DNA of 64,000 bases from Kribbella sandramycini. Lineage in GTDB: Bacteria > Actinomycetota > Actinomycetes > Propionibacteriales > Kribbellaceae. Positions within the stretch are counted from its first letter, which is position 1, and each line of letters opens with the position of its first letter. Location of the stretch: contig NZ_JABJRC010000001.1 in the NCBI RefSeq assembly GCF_013131805.1, positions 806,001 to 870,000 on the forward strand, given 5' to 3'. The notes under the pieces were generated by a model. That model was not told where the DNA came from. It saw only the letters and a list, made by a program, of their open reading frames with translations, and did no database searches. The translations under genes and the position numbers were made by a program. This document shows positions 27,524 through 38,978 of the stretch, piece after piece.

Positions 27524-30062
27524 TCTCGGGGATGCGGCGCTCGATCCAGCCCCGGATCAGCTGCCGCGCCCGGCGCACGAACATCGTCACCGCAGCCAGC
27601 ACCACTCCGAGCGCCAGGAACACCCCAGCCAGGACGCCGAACAGCACACTGCCGGCCAGCGCGGCGACAACGAGCAACAGGACGCCGACGCCCAGCCCGG
27701 CCAGCGGCAGCCACGGCTCGAACAGCAACGGCCGCTTGGCCGGAGTCAGCTTGGCCCCGCGCACAATCCGGTCCCACGCGGTCTCCCGAGCAGGTGCGGT
27801 GAACCAGCGCGCCGTCCGCAGCAGCCAGGACTCCGGCTGCTCCTTGCGCCCGGCCATCGCCTTGATCGCGGTGCCGACCTGCGGGCCGAGGCCCCCGGAG
27901 ACATCGACCATCCGGTCGGCCAATCCCTTGGTGGTCGCGCGTCCCTCGGGCGACTGATTGAGCTCGTCGCGCATCGTCGTCAGCGCGGCCAGCCCGGCTT
28001 CGGCCGGGAAGTCCTCGGCCAGGCGCTGGATCCGCTCGGCGACCGCCGCGGGCTTCCAGTCCTCGGCTTTCAGCACCTGGCGCTGGGTCTCGCGAATCCA
28101 GTCCGCGTCGGCGCCGAGCATCGCGCCCAGGTGGGCGACGCAGTGCAGGCGGCCCATCAGCCAATCCCATCGCCGCCAGCCTGCGGCGCCGAACGCGCCG
28201 AAGTGCCCGACCTGGCTGCCGTACAGGATGCGGTCTTTCAGATCTTCGGCGATCGAGCCGGCGGGCAGGTCGTCCAGCAGGGTCAGCGGGATATCCGGCC
28301 CGAGCCGGAGGAACTGGAACGGCGCGCTGCGCTGCTGCGGCGTCCGCGCCGACGTACAGCGCGAGACGATCTCGACTTCGAGCGCGGCGTCGACGAGCTC
28401 CGCGCCGATGCCGTCGATCAGGTCGGCGAACGCCGTCCCGAGCGCGGCCTGGATCTGAAGGTCCTCGAAGATGTCGGTGAGCCCGACCGCGATCGCCTCG
28501 GCGCCTCCGGCCGGCCGGAGGTCGAGATCCGCCGTCAGCAGCCGGTCGGTCAATGCATCCCGAACGGCCTGGACATGCAGCAGACAGTCGCTGGTCGCCT
28601 TCAGCCGGTACTCCAGCGCGGGCCGCGCCTCTACCGGCGCGACCTCGATCCGCGCCCGCAACGAGCGCAGGATGAGCCGGATGATCCGCTCGGCGGCGCC
28701 GGTCCCCCACAGCCAGAGCGGGTTGCCGTCGGCATCCTTGCGCAGCGGGTCGGTCGCGCCGTCCGGGTCGGGCACCCAGGGATGATCGGTCGCGAGGATC
28801 TCGTCGATCTCCACCTCGGACAGCGCGCTCGCGGCATCCAGCACGGTCGACTGGTCATGACTCGCGATCGTCACCGCCTCCCAGACGCCGCCGGCCGCCC
28901 GGCCCCGCGCGTACGCCGGTTGCAGCGCCTTCGCCGCCGTCCGCAACCGCTCCCGCTCTACTGGTTGCTCGATGCAACGATCGAAGAGCCGCTGGGTGTC
29001 CGACCAGGAGGCATCCGCCTCCAGCAGCAGCCGTTCGAGCTGCTCGACGTCGGACCGGAAGTCCACCTCACGGGGGAACTGGACCGCCGACAGCGCGGCC
29101 ACCCGCCAGCTCGGCTCCTTCGCCTCCGGCAAGGCCGTCTCGGCGCTCCCGATCCCGGCCGACGGTACGACGTACAGCACGTATCGGCTCGCCCGACCGG
29201 CAACCGGTCGGCGCGCGACCACATCGAGCACCGGCCCGAACGGCGCGTTGTCGAGCACACCGCCGTCGACCAGCCAGGCGCCGGACTCGTTGTTGTTCGG
29301 CCGCATCCGCGGCGGCGCTGCAGCCAGTTGCGGCGTCTCCAGAACCGGCCCGAAGGCGGCCGGGTACGACGCCGAAGCGCGGGCGGCCCTGGCCAGCAAC
29401 CCCGTGTCGGCGAGCCCGTTCGTCTCCTGGTCGACGAACTGCGTGCCGTCGTACTTCGCGGTCTTCTCACTCGTGAACGCGAACAGGTACCGATGATCGG
29501 GGACGACGAACCGCTGACCGGCCGCATCCTTCGCCTCGAACTGCTGAACGCCGAGCCCGGACGCGGTGACGAACAGCGTCACCGGCTCCTCGGCCGCGGT
29601 TTCACCGGCGTCCGCGACGTCCTTCAGCAAGTTGCCGAGCTCGTGCAGGAAGTAGTTGCCGTCCAGCACCGAGGTCGACTTCACCCCGGCCGCCGGAACG
29701 AGTTTGCCGACCTCCAGCGAGCCCAGCCCGATCCACTTCTCCCGCAGCCACGGGCCGTTGACGCCGTCCGGATCGAGGGTCGAGCCGTTCGAGATCGCGG
29801 TCGCCAGCAGCGAGCCGTTCAGGCCGCCCGCGCTGGTGCCGGCGATCACGTCGACCACGACGCGCCGGCGTTCGTTGCCGCGGTGGCACAGCTCCCGCCA
29901 GCGCTCGGCCAGGATCTCGTCGTACGGCCGCGGCCCGGGCGCGTCGCCGGGACCGGACGCGCGCCGGATCAGGTCGAGCTCATGGGTCACGCCGCCCATC
30001 CACACGGCCAGGCTGACGCCGCCGTTCAGAACCAGGGCGATCCGGATCTCATGGTCACTCAT
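27498..30062 (-). CDS. Patatin-like phospholipase family protein (DUF3376)
   Basis: 854-aa protein. The patatin catalytic region is N-terminal: oxyanion-type GGVSLAVWMGG near residue 15, nucleophile elbow GTSAGG near residue 77 and the Asp of the Ser-Asp dyad in DGGVLDNAPFGP near residue 265. The long middle is the DUF3376-type region found in large actinobacterial patatins; two helices at about 775-815 suggest a C-terminal membrane anchor. Likely an acyl hydrolase acting at membranes; substrate unknown. ATG at 30062 (MSDHEIRIAL). Confidence 0.88.
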   Translation of the reverse strand: MSDHEIRIALVLNGGVSLAVWMGGVTHELDLIRRASGPGDAPGPRPYDEILAERWRELCHRGNERRRVVVDVIAGTSAGGLNGSLLATAISNGSTLDPDGVNGPWLREKWIGLGSLEVGKLVPAAGVKSTSVLDGNYFLHELGNLLKDVADAGETAAEEPVTLFVTASGLGVQQFEAKDAAGQRFVVPDHRYLFAFTSEKTAKYDGTQFVDQETNGLADTGLLARAARASASYPAAFGPVLETPQLAAAPPRMRPNNNESGAWLVDGGVLDNAPFGPVLDVVARRPVAGRASRYVLYVVPSAGIGSAETALPEAKEPSWRVAALSAVQFPREVDFRSDVEQLERLLLEADASWSDTQRLFDRCIEQPVERERLRTAAKALQPAYARGRAAGGVWEAVTIASHDQSTVLDAASALSEVEIDEILATDHPWVPDPDGATDPLRKDADGNPLWLWGTGAAERIIRLILRSLRARIEVAPVEARPALEYRLKATSDCLLHVQAVRDALTDRLLTADLDLRPAGGAEAIAVGLTDIFEDLQIQAALGTAFADLIDGIGAELVDAALEVEIVSRCTSARTPQQRSAPFQFLRLGPDIPLTLLDDLPAGSIAEDLKDRILYGSQVGHFGAFGAAGWRRWDWLMGRLHCVAHLGAMLGADADWIRETQRQVLKAEDWKPAAVAERIQRLAEDFPAEAGLAALTTMRDELNQSPEGRATTKGLADRMVDVSGGLGPQVGTAIKAMAGRKEQPESWLLRTARWFTAPARETAWDRIVRGAKLTPAKRPLLFEPWLPLAGLGVGVLLLVVAALAGSVLFGVLAGVFLALGVVLAAVTMFVRRARQLIRGWIERRIPEISPASRNR

Positions 30063-30127
30063 TTGCCTCACCACTACTACGATGAGTTACTGAAGCGGGC
30101 CAGAGCAACAGCGGATCGAGCAACGAT

Positions 30128-31135
30128 TCAGGCAGAATCGCGAACGATCAGCTCGGTTCCGTAGACCTCCGAGCTGGTCAGGTCGGCGCCGCCGATCTTC
30201 GCCAGCAGGATCTCGGCCAGCCGCGTCCCGAGCAGCTCGACCGGCTGGCGGACCGTCGTCAGCTTCGGCGTCGTCGTGGTCGCGAGCACGGAGTCGTCGA
30301 AACCGACCACCGCGACATCCGCGGGCACCCGGCGGCCGCGCTCGGACAGCACCCGCAACACGGCGGTCGCCATCAGGTCGTTGGCGACGAAGATGCCGTC
30401 CAGGTCGGGGTGTTCGTCGAGCAGTTTCACCGCGGCCTGCTCACCGCCGTCGGCCGTGAAATCACCGTACGCGACGGCCTCCGGCAGGCCGGCTGCGGAC
30501 ATCGCGCTCTGATAGCCGGTCAGCCGATCCAGGCCCGCGGTCATGTCGAGCGGCCCGGCGACCGTGCCGAGCTTGCGGCGACCGATGCTCAGCAGATGCT
30601 CGACCGCGGTCTTCGCGCCGACGACGTTGTCGACGTCCACACTCGCGACCGGGACGTCGACGCCCAGCGGACGGGCGCTGAAGACGATCGGGAGCGGCAA
30701 CTGGGCCAGCTCCTGCAGGACGTTGTCGCGGCCGTGGTGGCTGATCACGATCGCGCCGTCGACGTGGCCGCCACGCAAGTAGCGCAGCAACCGCCGGTCA
30801 TCGCCCTCGGCGGGCTCGAGCAGCAGCACCAGCTGGGACGACGTGGGCGCGAGCGTCCGGCTGACGCCGCGCAGCATGCCGGCGAAGAACGGATCCGAGA
30901 ACACGCGGCTGTCGGGCTCCGGGACGACCATCGCGACCGAATCCGTCCGGCGGGTGACCAGCGCGCGGGCGGCCCGGTTCGGCACGTAGCCGAGCGCGCC
31001 GATCGCGCGCTCGACCAGCGCCACCGTCTCCGGCAGCACCTTCGGCGATCCGTTCACCACCCGGGAGACGGTCGCCCGGGAGACTCCCGCGAGCGCCGCC
31101 ACCTGTTCGAGCGTGGGCGAACCTGAATCGTTCAT
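30128..31135 (-). CDS. LacI-family transcriptional regulator
   Basis: 335-aa repressor. The N-terminal HTH (TLEQVAALAGVSRATVSRVVNG) with hinge helix (ALVTRRTDSVAMVVP) is followed by a periplasmic-binding-protein-like ligand domain. ATG at 31135 with GGAGG seven bases upstream. It sits after the solute-binding lipoprotein and PL8 lyase genes on the same strand; LacI-type palindromes stand before both (32571-32582, 35093-35104), so it probably controls them in response to a sugar released by the lyase (inference). Confidence 0.93.
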   Translation of the reverse strand: MNDSGSPTLEQVAALAGVSRATVSRVVNGSPKVLPETVALVERAIGALGYVPNRAARALVTRRTDSVAMVVPEPDSRVFSDPFFAGMLRGVSRTLAPTSSQLVLLLEPAEGDDRRLLRYLRGGHVDGAIVISHHGRDNVLQELAQLPLPIVFSARPLGVDVPVASVDVDNVVGAKTAVEHLLSIGRRKLGTVAGPLDMTAGLDRLTGYQSAMSAAGLPEAVAYGDFTADGGEQAAVKLLDEHPDLDGIFVANDLMATAVLRVLSERGRRVPADVAVVGFDDSVLATTTTPKLTTVRQPVELLGTRLAEILLAKIGGADLTSSEVYGTELIVRDSA

Positions 31136-31233
31136 CGGTCCTCCCGCGGTCGGCTGGTGTGGCTTCACACCGTATTACTTTCCGGGGTTATTTTCTTGCG
31201 TTACCGGTCCCGGAACTTCCGCCGTCCGGAGGA

Positions 31234-32541
31234 TCAGCCACTCGACCGCGTGTTGGCCGCCTGCTCGGCGCCCTGTAGCGCCGACGTCCAGGCCGCGGCC
31301 GGGTTCTGTTTACCCTCGTCGACCTTGGTCAGCGCGGCGCTGAAGATCTGGTTGATCTCGCCCTCGCGCGGGCCCTTGTGCTGTTTGAGGATCACCGCCC
31401 GGGCCCGGTTGACGAAGATCTGGCCGACCGGCGCGTTGTTGAAGTACGGGTTCACCTGCGACTTCACCTGGGCGTCGTCGTACGCGTCCAGGGTGGACGG
31501 GAACGAGCCGACCTTCTTGAAGACCTTGACCTGCTGCTCCGGCGCCGTCAGCCAGGCGGCGAGCCGGGCCGCCTCGGCGGCCTGCGGGGACTGTTTCGGG
31601 ACGGTCAGGTACGACCCGCCCCAGTTCCCGCCGCCGCCGGGGAAGACGTCGGCGACGTCCCACTTGCCCTTGCCCCAGTTACCCGCGTTGTCCTGGATGA
31701 CGCCGAGCAGCCAGCCCGGGCAGGCCATCGTCGCGAACGCGTCGGTCTTGAACGCCTTGTTCCAGGCGGGTGTCCAGGCCGGGAGCCGGGCCGACAGGCC
31801 GTGCGCACTGCCCTGGACGACCTGGTCCCAGGTGGTCTTGAGCAGCTGGTTCTCGGCGCCCAGGAAGCGATCCTGGTTGGAGTAGTACGCCTGGATCAGC
31901 TGGTTGCGCATCGCCTCCCAGGTCAGGACGGCGGAGTCGTACCAGGCCGAGCCCGGCACCTTCTGCTTGAACCGACGACCGGCCGCGAAGTACGCCGGCC
32001 AGTCGGAGAACAGCTGAGCGACCTCGGCCCGATCGGTCGGCAGACCCGCCTTGGCGAACAGGTCGCGCCGGTAGCAGATCGCCTCCGGGCCGATATCGGT
32101 GCCGTAGCCGATCACGCGGCCGTCCTGGGTGGTGGCGCCGGCGACCTTCCAGTCCAGCCAGCGGTCCTTCAGCTCGGCGGCGCCGTACTCGCGCAGGTCG
32201 ACGAACTGGTCGGCCTTGGCCAGGTACTTGTAGATCCAGCCGATCTCCATCGCCTCGATATCGGCCATCCCGGACCCGCTGGCCAGGTTGGTGTCGAGGT
32301 TCTTGATGTGCGCGTCGACGGTCTCCGCCTTGCGCTCGACGATCCGGACGTTCGGGTGCGCGGCCATGTACTCGTCGTACAGCTCGGTGTACCCGAACTC
32401 GTTGAAGGTGGCGATGGTCAGCTCGACCTTCGGCTGATCGCCGGCGCCGCCGGACGATCCGCACGCACCTGCCAGCAGTGTGAGGCTGCAGGCGAGGAGA
32501 ATTGCTATGGGGCGGTTGCCGGCACCGTTTCTGCGCCGCAT
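31234..32541 (-). CDS. Extracellular sugar-type solute-binding lipoprotein (family 1)
   Basis: 435-aa ABC-type substrate-binding protein. Lipoprotein signal: RPIAILLACSLTLLAGAC with the lipobox LAGAC. The mature part has the family-1 start VELTIATFNEFGYTELYDEYMA and later WTTPAW-like aromatic positions (LSARLPAWTPAWNKAF) typical of carbohydrate binders. ATG at 32541 with GGGAG upstream. No permease genes lie beside it, so it must use components encoded elsewhere or be an orphan sensor. A LacI-type operator sits 30 nt upstream. Confidence 0.9.
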   Translation of the reverse strand: MRRRNGAGNRPIAILLACSLTLLAGACGSSGGAGDQPKVELTIATFNEFGYTELYDEYMAAHPNVRIVERKAETVDAHIKNLDTNLASGSGMADIEAMEIGWIYKYLAKADQFVDLREYGAAELKDRWLDWKVAGATTQDGRVIGYGTDIGPEAICYRRDLFAKAGLPTDRAEVAQLFSDWPAYFAAGRRFKQKVPGSAWYDSAVLTWEAMRNQLIQAYYSNQDRFLGAENQLLKTTWDQVVQGSAHGLSARLPAWTPAWNKAFKTDAFATMACPGWLLGVIQDNAGNWGKGKWDVADVFPGGGGNWGGSYLTVPKQSPQAAEAARLAAWLTAPEQQVKVFKKVGSFPSTLDAYDDAQVKSQVNPYFNNAPVGQIFVNRARAVILKQHKGPREGEINQIFSAALTKVDEGKQNPAAAWTSALQGAEQAANTRSSG

Positions 32542-32570
32542 GGAATGGCTCCCTGAGAACTGGACGGGTT

Positions 32571-32582
32571 GAGAGCGCTCTC
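32571..32582. promoter_or_regulatory. LacI-type operator before the solute-binding protein gene
   Basis: GAGAGCGCTCTC is a perfect 12-nt palindrome with the central GCGC typical of LacI-family operators. It lies 30 nt upstream of the start codon, consistent with blocking the promoter. Confidence 0.7.
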
Positions 32583-32743
32583 GGATCGCGAAAGTGTGCC
32601 GAGTTTCTTGGCTCTCCACCGGGTATGTCAAGCACTGGATGATCACTCTGAGATACCGAGCAGTACAGGTCAGTACATACTATGCAGCGTTGTCACGCTG
32701 TGAACCACGCCGATTACGGTGTGGTGATCACGGGCTGTGAGAA

Positions 32744-35074
32744 TCATCGGTCTCGGAAGGATGCGGTGTGGGTCGCGCCCCGGCTGCCGCCGACGGCGAT
32801 CTCGAGGACGAGCCGGCCGCCGGTCTCGACGACGGTGACGGACGGATCGGCGGTCAGGACGGCGCCGGCTCGGCGGTCGATCGTGATCCGGACAGTGGTC
32901 GCGGTCCGGGACGGGTCGGCGACCGCGACGGTCAGCGTGCGGTTCTCACGGCCGACGACGACCGAGGCCGGGCCGTCCGAGGTGATGCCGGCGGCGGTCG
33001 CCGGCGTCCAGAAGTTGGCCATCGTCACCTGCCCGGAGCGGATCGCCTGGACGGCCGCGATGTTCGCCACGATCGTGACCCCGCAGTGCCGCGCGGTCTG
33101 CGCGGGCGTGGCGCCGGGGAGGAGGATGTAGGCGTAGGCGTCCCGGTCGTGTTCGAGGACGAGCGACTGGTAGCGGCGGGTGTGCGGCGTGGTCGAGCCG
33201 CCGGTGTCGTTACCGACGTTGATCTCCGACCAGGAGCCGGTCCGGTCCTCCCGGTGCGCCCGGAGGCGGCCGCCGTTGGGGAAGACGTAGCCGCCGACGC
33301 CTTCGAGGTGAGCCCAGCGCGGATCGGCGTACTGCGTATTGGCGCCGGTTCGGCCGTCGACGAGCAGCCGGGCGGCGCCGTCCGCGTGCAGGTTGCGATT
33401 CTCGACGACGGTCTCGACCGGGAAGCCGTCGGTACCGGAAATTCCGGCGCCCAGGGCAACGATCGCGTCGGGGAGGCAGAACCAGGACTTCTTTGCTTGT
33501 AAGGACTTGTCGTGGTTGATCAGGTGCATGCCGACGGCGCCGATCGTGTTCCGGTACGAGGCGCCACCGACCCATTCGGCGTACGCGGCGATCGTTCCGG
33601 TGCCGGCCGTCCCGGCGTGCGGCTGGCGGGGTTTGGCGCTGACCGTCGTACCGGGCAGGCGCTGGGCGTCGACGGTCGGCCAGAAGGCGTCGAAGAACTG
33701 GGAGTGGTCGTCGTTGTAGAGATACGTCATGCCGTCGCCGACGTACCAGCCGCGCAGGTTCTCGCCGTTACCCCATTCGTAGCGGGCCATTCGCTTCGAT
33801 GACATCGCGATCGCGAACGTCCAGCCGGGACGGCGATGCACGACGCGATCCTGGTGGTGGAACTGGAAGTGGCCGGGTTTCGCGGGCGCCGCCGGGACGG
33901 CGGGATCGGCCAGCACCGCCTTGGCGCGGGCCAGGTCGGGAATCGATGCCGAGGGCAAGTAGTCGTTCAGGCGATCGCGGGTCAGCCAGCCCTTGGCGAG
34001 CGCGCGGTAGTCGGCGGCGTACGGCGCGGCGACACCGCTCGCGAGCAGCAGGACGGTCGAGGTGGTCGCGTGTCCGTTGCGGTGATCGCCGGCCTTCTCA
34101 CGGGAGATCGCGCGACCGGAGACGGCGTCCATCATCAGGCCGTTCACGACGAACGGCGCGAAACTCGCGGCGACCGCGTCGAGTACGACGGCGCGATTCG
34201 GGTCGGTGATCTCCCAGGTCGATCCGCCGAGCAGCGCGAGCAGGTTGGCGATGCCGCCGAGGGCGACGTTGCCGTAGGTGCCGACGTACGCGAGGTTGCC
34301 GTGCTGGACGAACGAGCCGTCGCGGTAGAAGCCGTCGCCGCTGGTGACGTAGGTGAAGACGCTGTTCTTACCGGCTTCGGCGACGTCGCTGAGCGCATCG
34401 CGGGCCGCGGCGACCTTGGCGGCATCCGAGCCGACCAGGCCGCGGAGCGCGACGATCAGGGCCTTGTCGACGCGGTTCGCGCCGGTCTCGCGGACGGACG
34501 GCGAGTTGGTACGCCGGTTCGGGTCGGGGACGAAGCGGTCGACGGCACGCAGGTACGCGGCGCGCTGAGTGTCGGACAGGATGTCGTACGCGAGCACGCA
34601 GGTGTCGAGCAGGGCGCGCGGGGCGCCGATCTCCCAGAACCACCAGTTGCCGGTCTCGGGGAGGGACTCGTTGTAGGCGCGTTCGTTGAGGAAGTCGAGG
34701 GCGCTCGCGAGGACGGCGGCAGGGTCCTGGTTGAGGGTGGTGCCGGGTGTCGCGCGGGCCAGGGCGATCGACTTGAGCCGGTTGTAGCTCAGGGAGAAAT
34801 TGCCGGACGTCGGGCTGAGCGGGAGGTCCGGCCAGAGCGCGTCGGCGTCCGGAGTCAGGGTGTCGAGGAAGCCTTGCGCCTGGCGGGTCAGCTTTCCGAG
34901 CGCGTCGGCGTACGCCGGGTCCGTCGGGTCGATCGCGCCGCCGGTGGCCAGGTCGGACCAGCGAGTGCGGAGGGCGGCGAACTCGTCGGCGGCCGCGGCC
35001 GGGGTGGTCGCGATCGTCGAGAGGGCTCCGGCGGCCAGACCGGTTTGCAACAGCAGGCGGCGGCTGATGGGCAT
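32744..35074 (-). CDS. Polysaccharide lyase family 8 (hyaluronate/chondroitin/xanthan lyase type), secreted
   Basis: 776-aa exported lyase. An N-terminal twin-arginine-type signal (SRRLLLQTGLAAGAL) precedes an alpha/alpha toroid (about 30-380) and beta-sandwich domains. The catalytic set of PL8 is recognisable: Asn in ETGANRVDKAL, His in FVQHGNLAY and Tyr in YVGTYGNVALGG; the family block RGWYVGDGMTYLYNDD follows. PL8 enzymes cleave uronic-acid glycans by beta-elimination, giving 4,5-unsaturated uronyl ends. Substrate specificity is not deducible. Together with the solute-binding protein and LacI regulator it forms a small glycan-use locus; KduI/KduD 22 kb away could process its products. Confidence 0.9.
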   Translation of the reverse strand: MPISRRLLLQTGLAAGALSTIATTPAAAADEFAALRTRWSDLATGGAIDPTDPAYADALGKLTRQAQGFLDTLTPDADALWPDLPLSPTSGNFSLSYNRLKSIALARATPGTTLNQDPAAVLASALDFLNERAYNESLPETGNWWFWEIGAPRALLDTCVLAYDILSDTQRAAYLRAVDRFVPDPNRRTNSPSVRETGANRVDKALIVALRGLVGSDAAKVAAARDALSDVAEAGKNSVFTYVTSGDGFYRDGSFVQHGNLAYVGTYGNVALGGIANLLALLGGSTWEITDPNRAVVLDAVAASFAPFVVNGLMMDAVSGRAISREKAGDHRNGHATTSTVLLLASGVAAPYAADYRALAKGWLTRDRLNDYLPSASIPDLARAKAVLADPAVPAAPAKPGHFQFHHQDRVVHRRPGWTFAIAMSSKRMARYEWGNGENLRGWYVGDGMTYLYNDDHSQFFDAFWPTVDAQRLPGTTVSAKPRQPHAGTAGTGTIAAYAEWVGGASYRNTIGAVGMHLINHDKSLQAKKSWFCLPDAIVALGAGISGTDGFPVETVVENRNLHADGAARLLVDGRTGANTQYADPRWAHLEGVGGYVFPNGGRLRAHREDRTGSWSEINVGNDTGGSTTPHTRRYQSLVLEHDRDAYAYILLPGATPAQTARHCGVTIVANIAAVQAIRSGQVTMANFWTPATAAGITSDGPASVVVGRENRTLTVAVADPSRTATTVRITIDRRAGAVLTADPSVTVVETGGRLVLEIAVGGSRGATHTASFRDR

Positions 35075-35092
35075 CGCGTCTCCTTGGGCTGG

Positions 35093-35104
35093 GTAAGCGC
35101 TTGC
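35093..35104. promoter_or_regulatory. LacI-type operator before the PL8 lyase gene
   Basis: GTAAGCGCTTGC, with the palindromic core AAGCGCTT, stands 18 nt upstream of the lyase start. It shares the central GCGC and layout with the site before the solute-binding protein gene. Confidence 0.6.
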
Positions 35105-35169
35105 CTTACCTCAGCAGGTGTCCGCAAAGGTCGTCAACAGGTCAGAACCGATCAGTTGCGAGCAGTTTG

Positions 35170-38574
<3,405 letters not shown>

Positions 38575-38579
38575 CCGCC

Positions 38580-38616
38580 GAGCCTCCGGCAGCGGTAGTT
38601 GCGCTGCCGGAGGCTC
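38580..38616. terminator. Bidirectional terminator hairpin
   Basis: GAGCCTCCGGCAGCG (38580-38594) and CGCTGCCGGAGGCTC (38602-38616) form a perfect 15-bp stem with a 7-nt loop. It lies between the convergent MFS gene (+) and the small membrane protein gene (-) and can serve both. Confidence 0.88.
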
Positions 38617-38630
38617 TGTACAGCGAGCGT

Positions 38631-38978
38631 TCAGTTCTTGCGCCTCAGGCGATACGCGCACCAGAGGACACTTGCGATCACCGCCAACATGACGACGGCG
38701 TTGATCGCAAGAACCACTCTGTCGTCGGTCGACAGCCGGACGACAGTCAAGATCCCCACCGTTGCAACAGCTCCGGCGACGACCACGACCAGCCGACCGG
38801 CCCCCGGCGGTGCAACCTTTGCACCGCCGGCATTGCGCCAGACCGCCGCACTCAGCATGCCGATCAACAGGCCGGCCAGCGCCAGCAGCCAGCTGCCCGA
38901 GCGAATCGCTACGGCCATTACGGCGCCGGCAGCCACCAGCTCGGCCAGTGCGAGCGACTTCCCACCGTTAAGCGCCAT
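38631..38978 (-). CDS. Small four-helix membrane protein downstream of the RHS gene; candidate immunity protein
   Basis: 115-aa hydrophobic protein with four predicted helices (about 10-28, 31-48, 62-80, 87-108) and a basic C-terminus (AYRLRRKN). I recognise no family. Its ATG at 38978 lies 11 nt inside the end of the RHS gene, so the two are translationally coupled, and a strong terminator follows. Position, overlap, size and membrane nature fit an immunity protein guarding the membrane against the RHS C-terminal tip; this is inference from context. It could also be an unrelated membrane protein. Confidence 0.6.
   Translation of the reverse strand: MALNGGKSLALAELVAAGAVMAVAIRSGSWLLALAGLLIGMLSAAVWRNAGGAKVAPPGAGRLVVVVAGAVATVGILTVVRLSTDDRVVLAINAVVMLAVIASVLWCAYRLRRKN

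Noticed and set aside
31136..31233. GGTGTG-N4-CACACC hairpin between the lipoprotein and LacI genes
   Set aside because: Six base pairs only and no LacI-type core; could be a weak terminator or chance.
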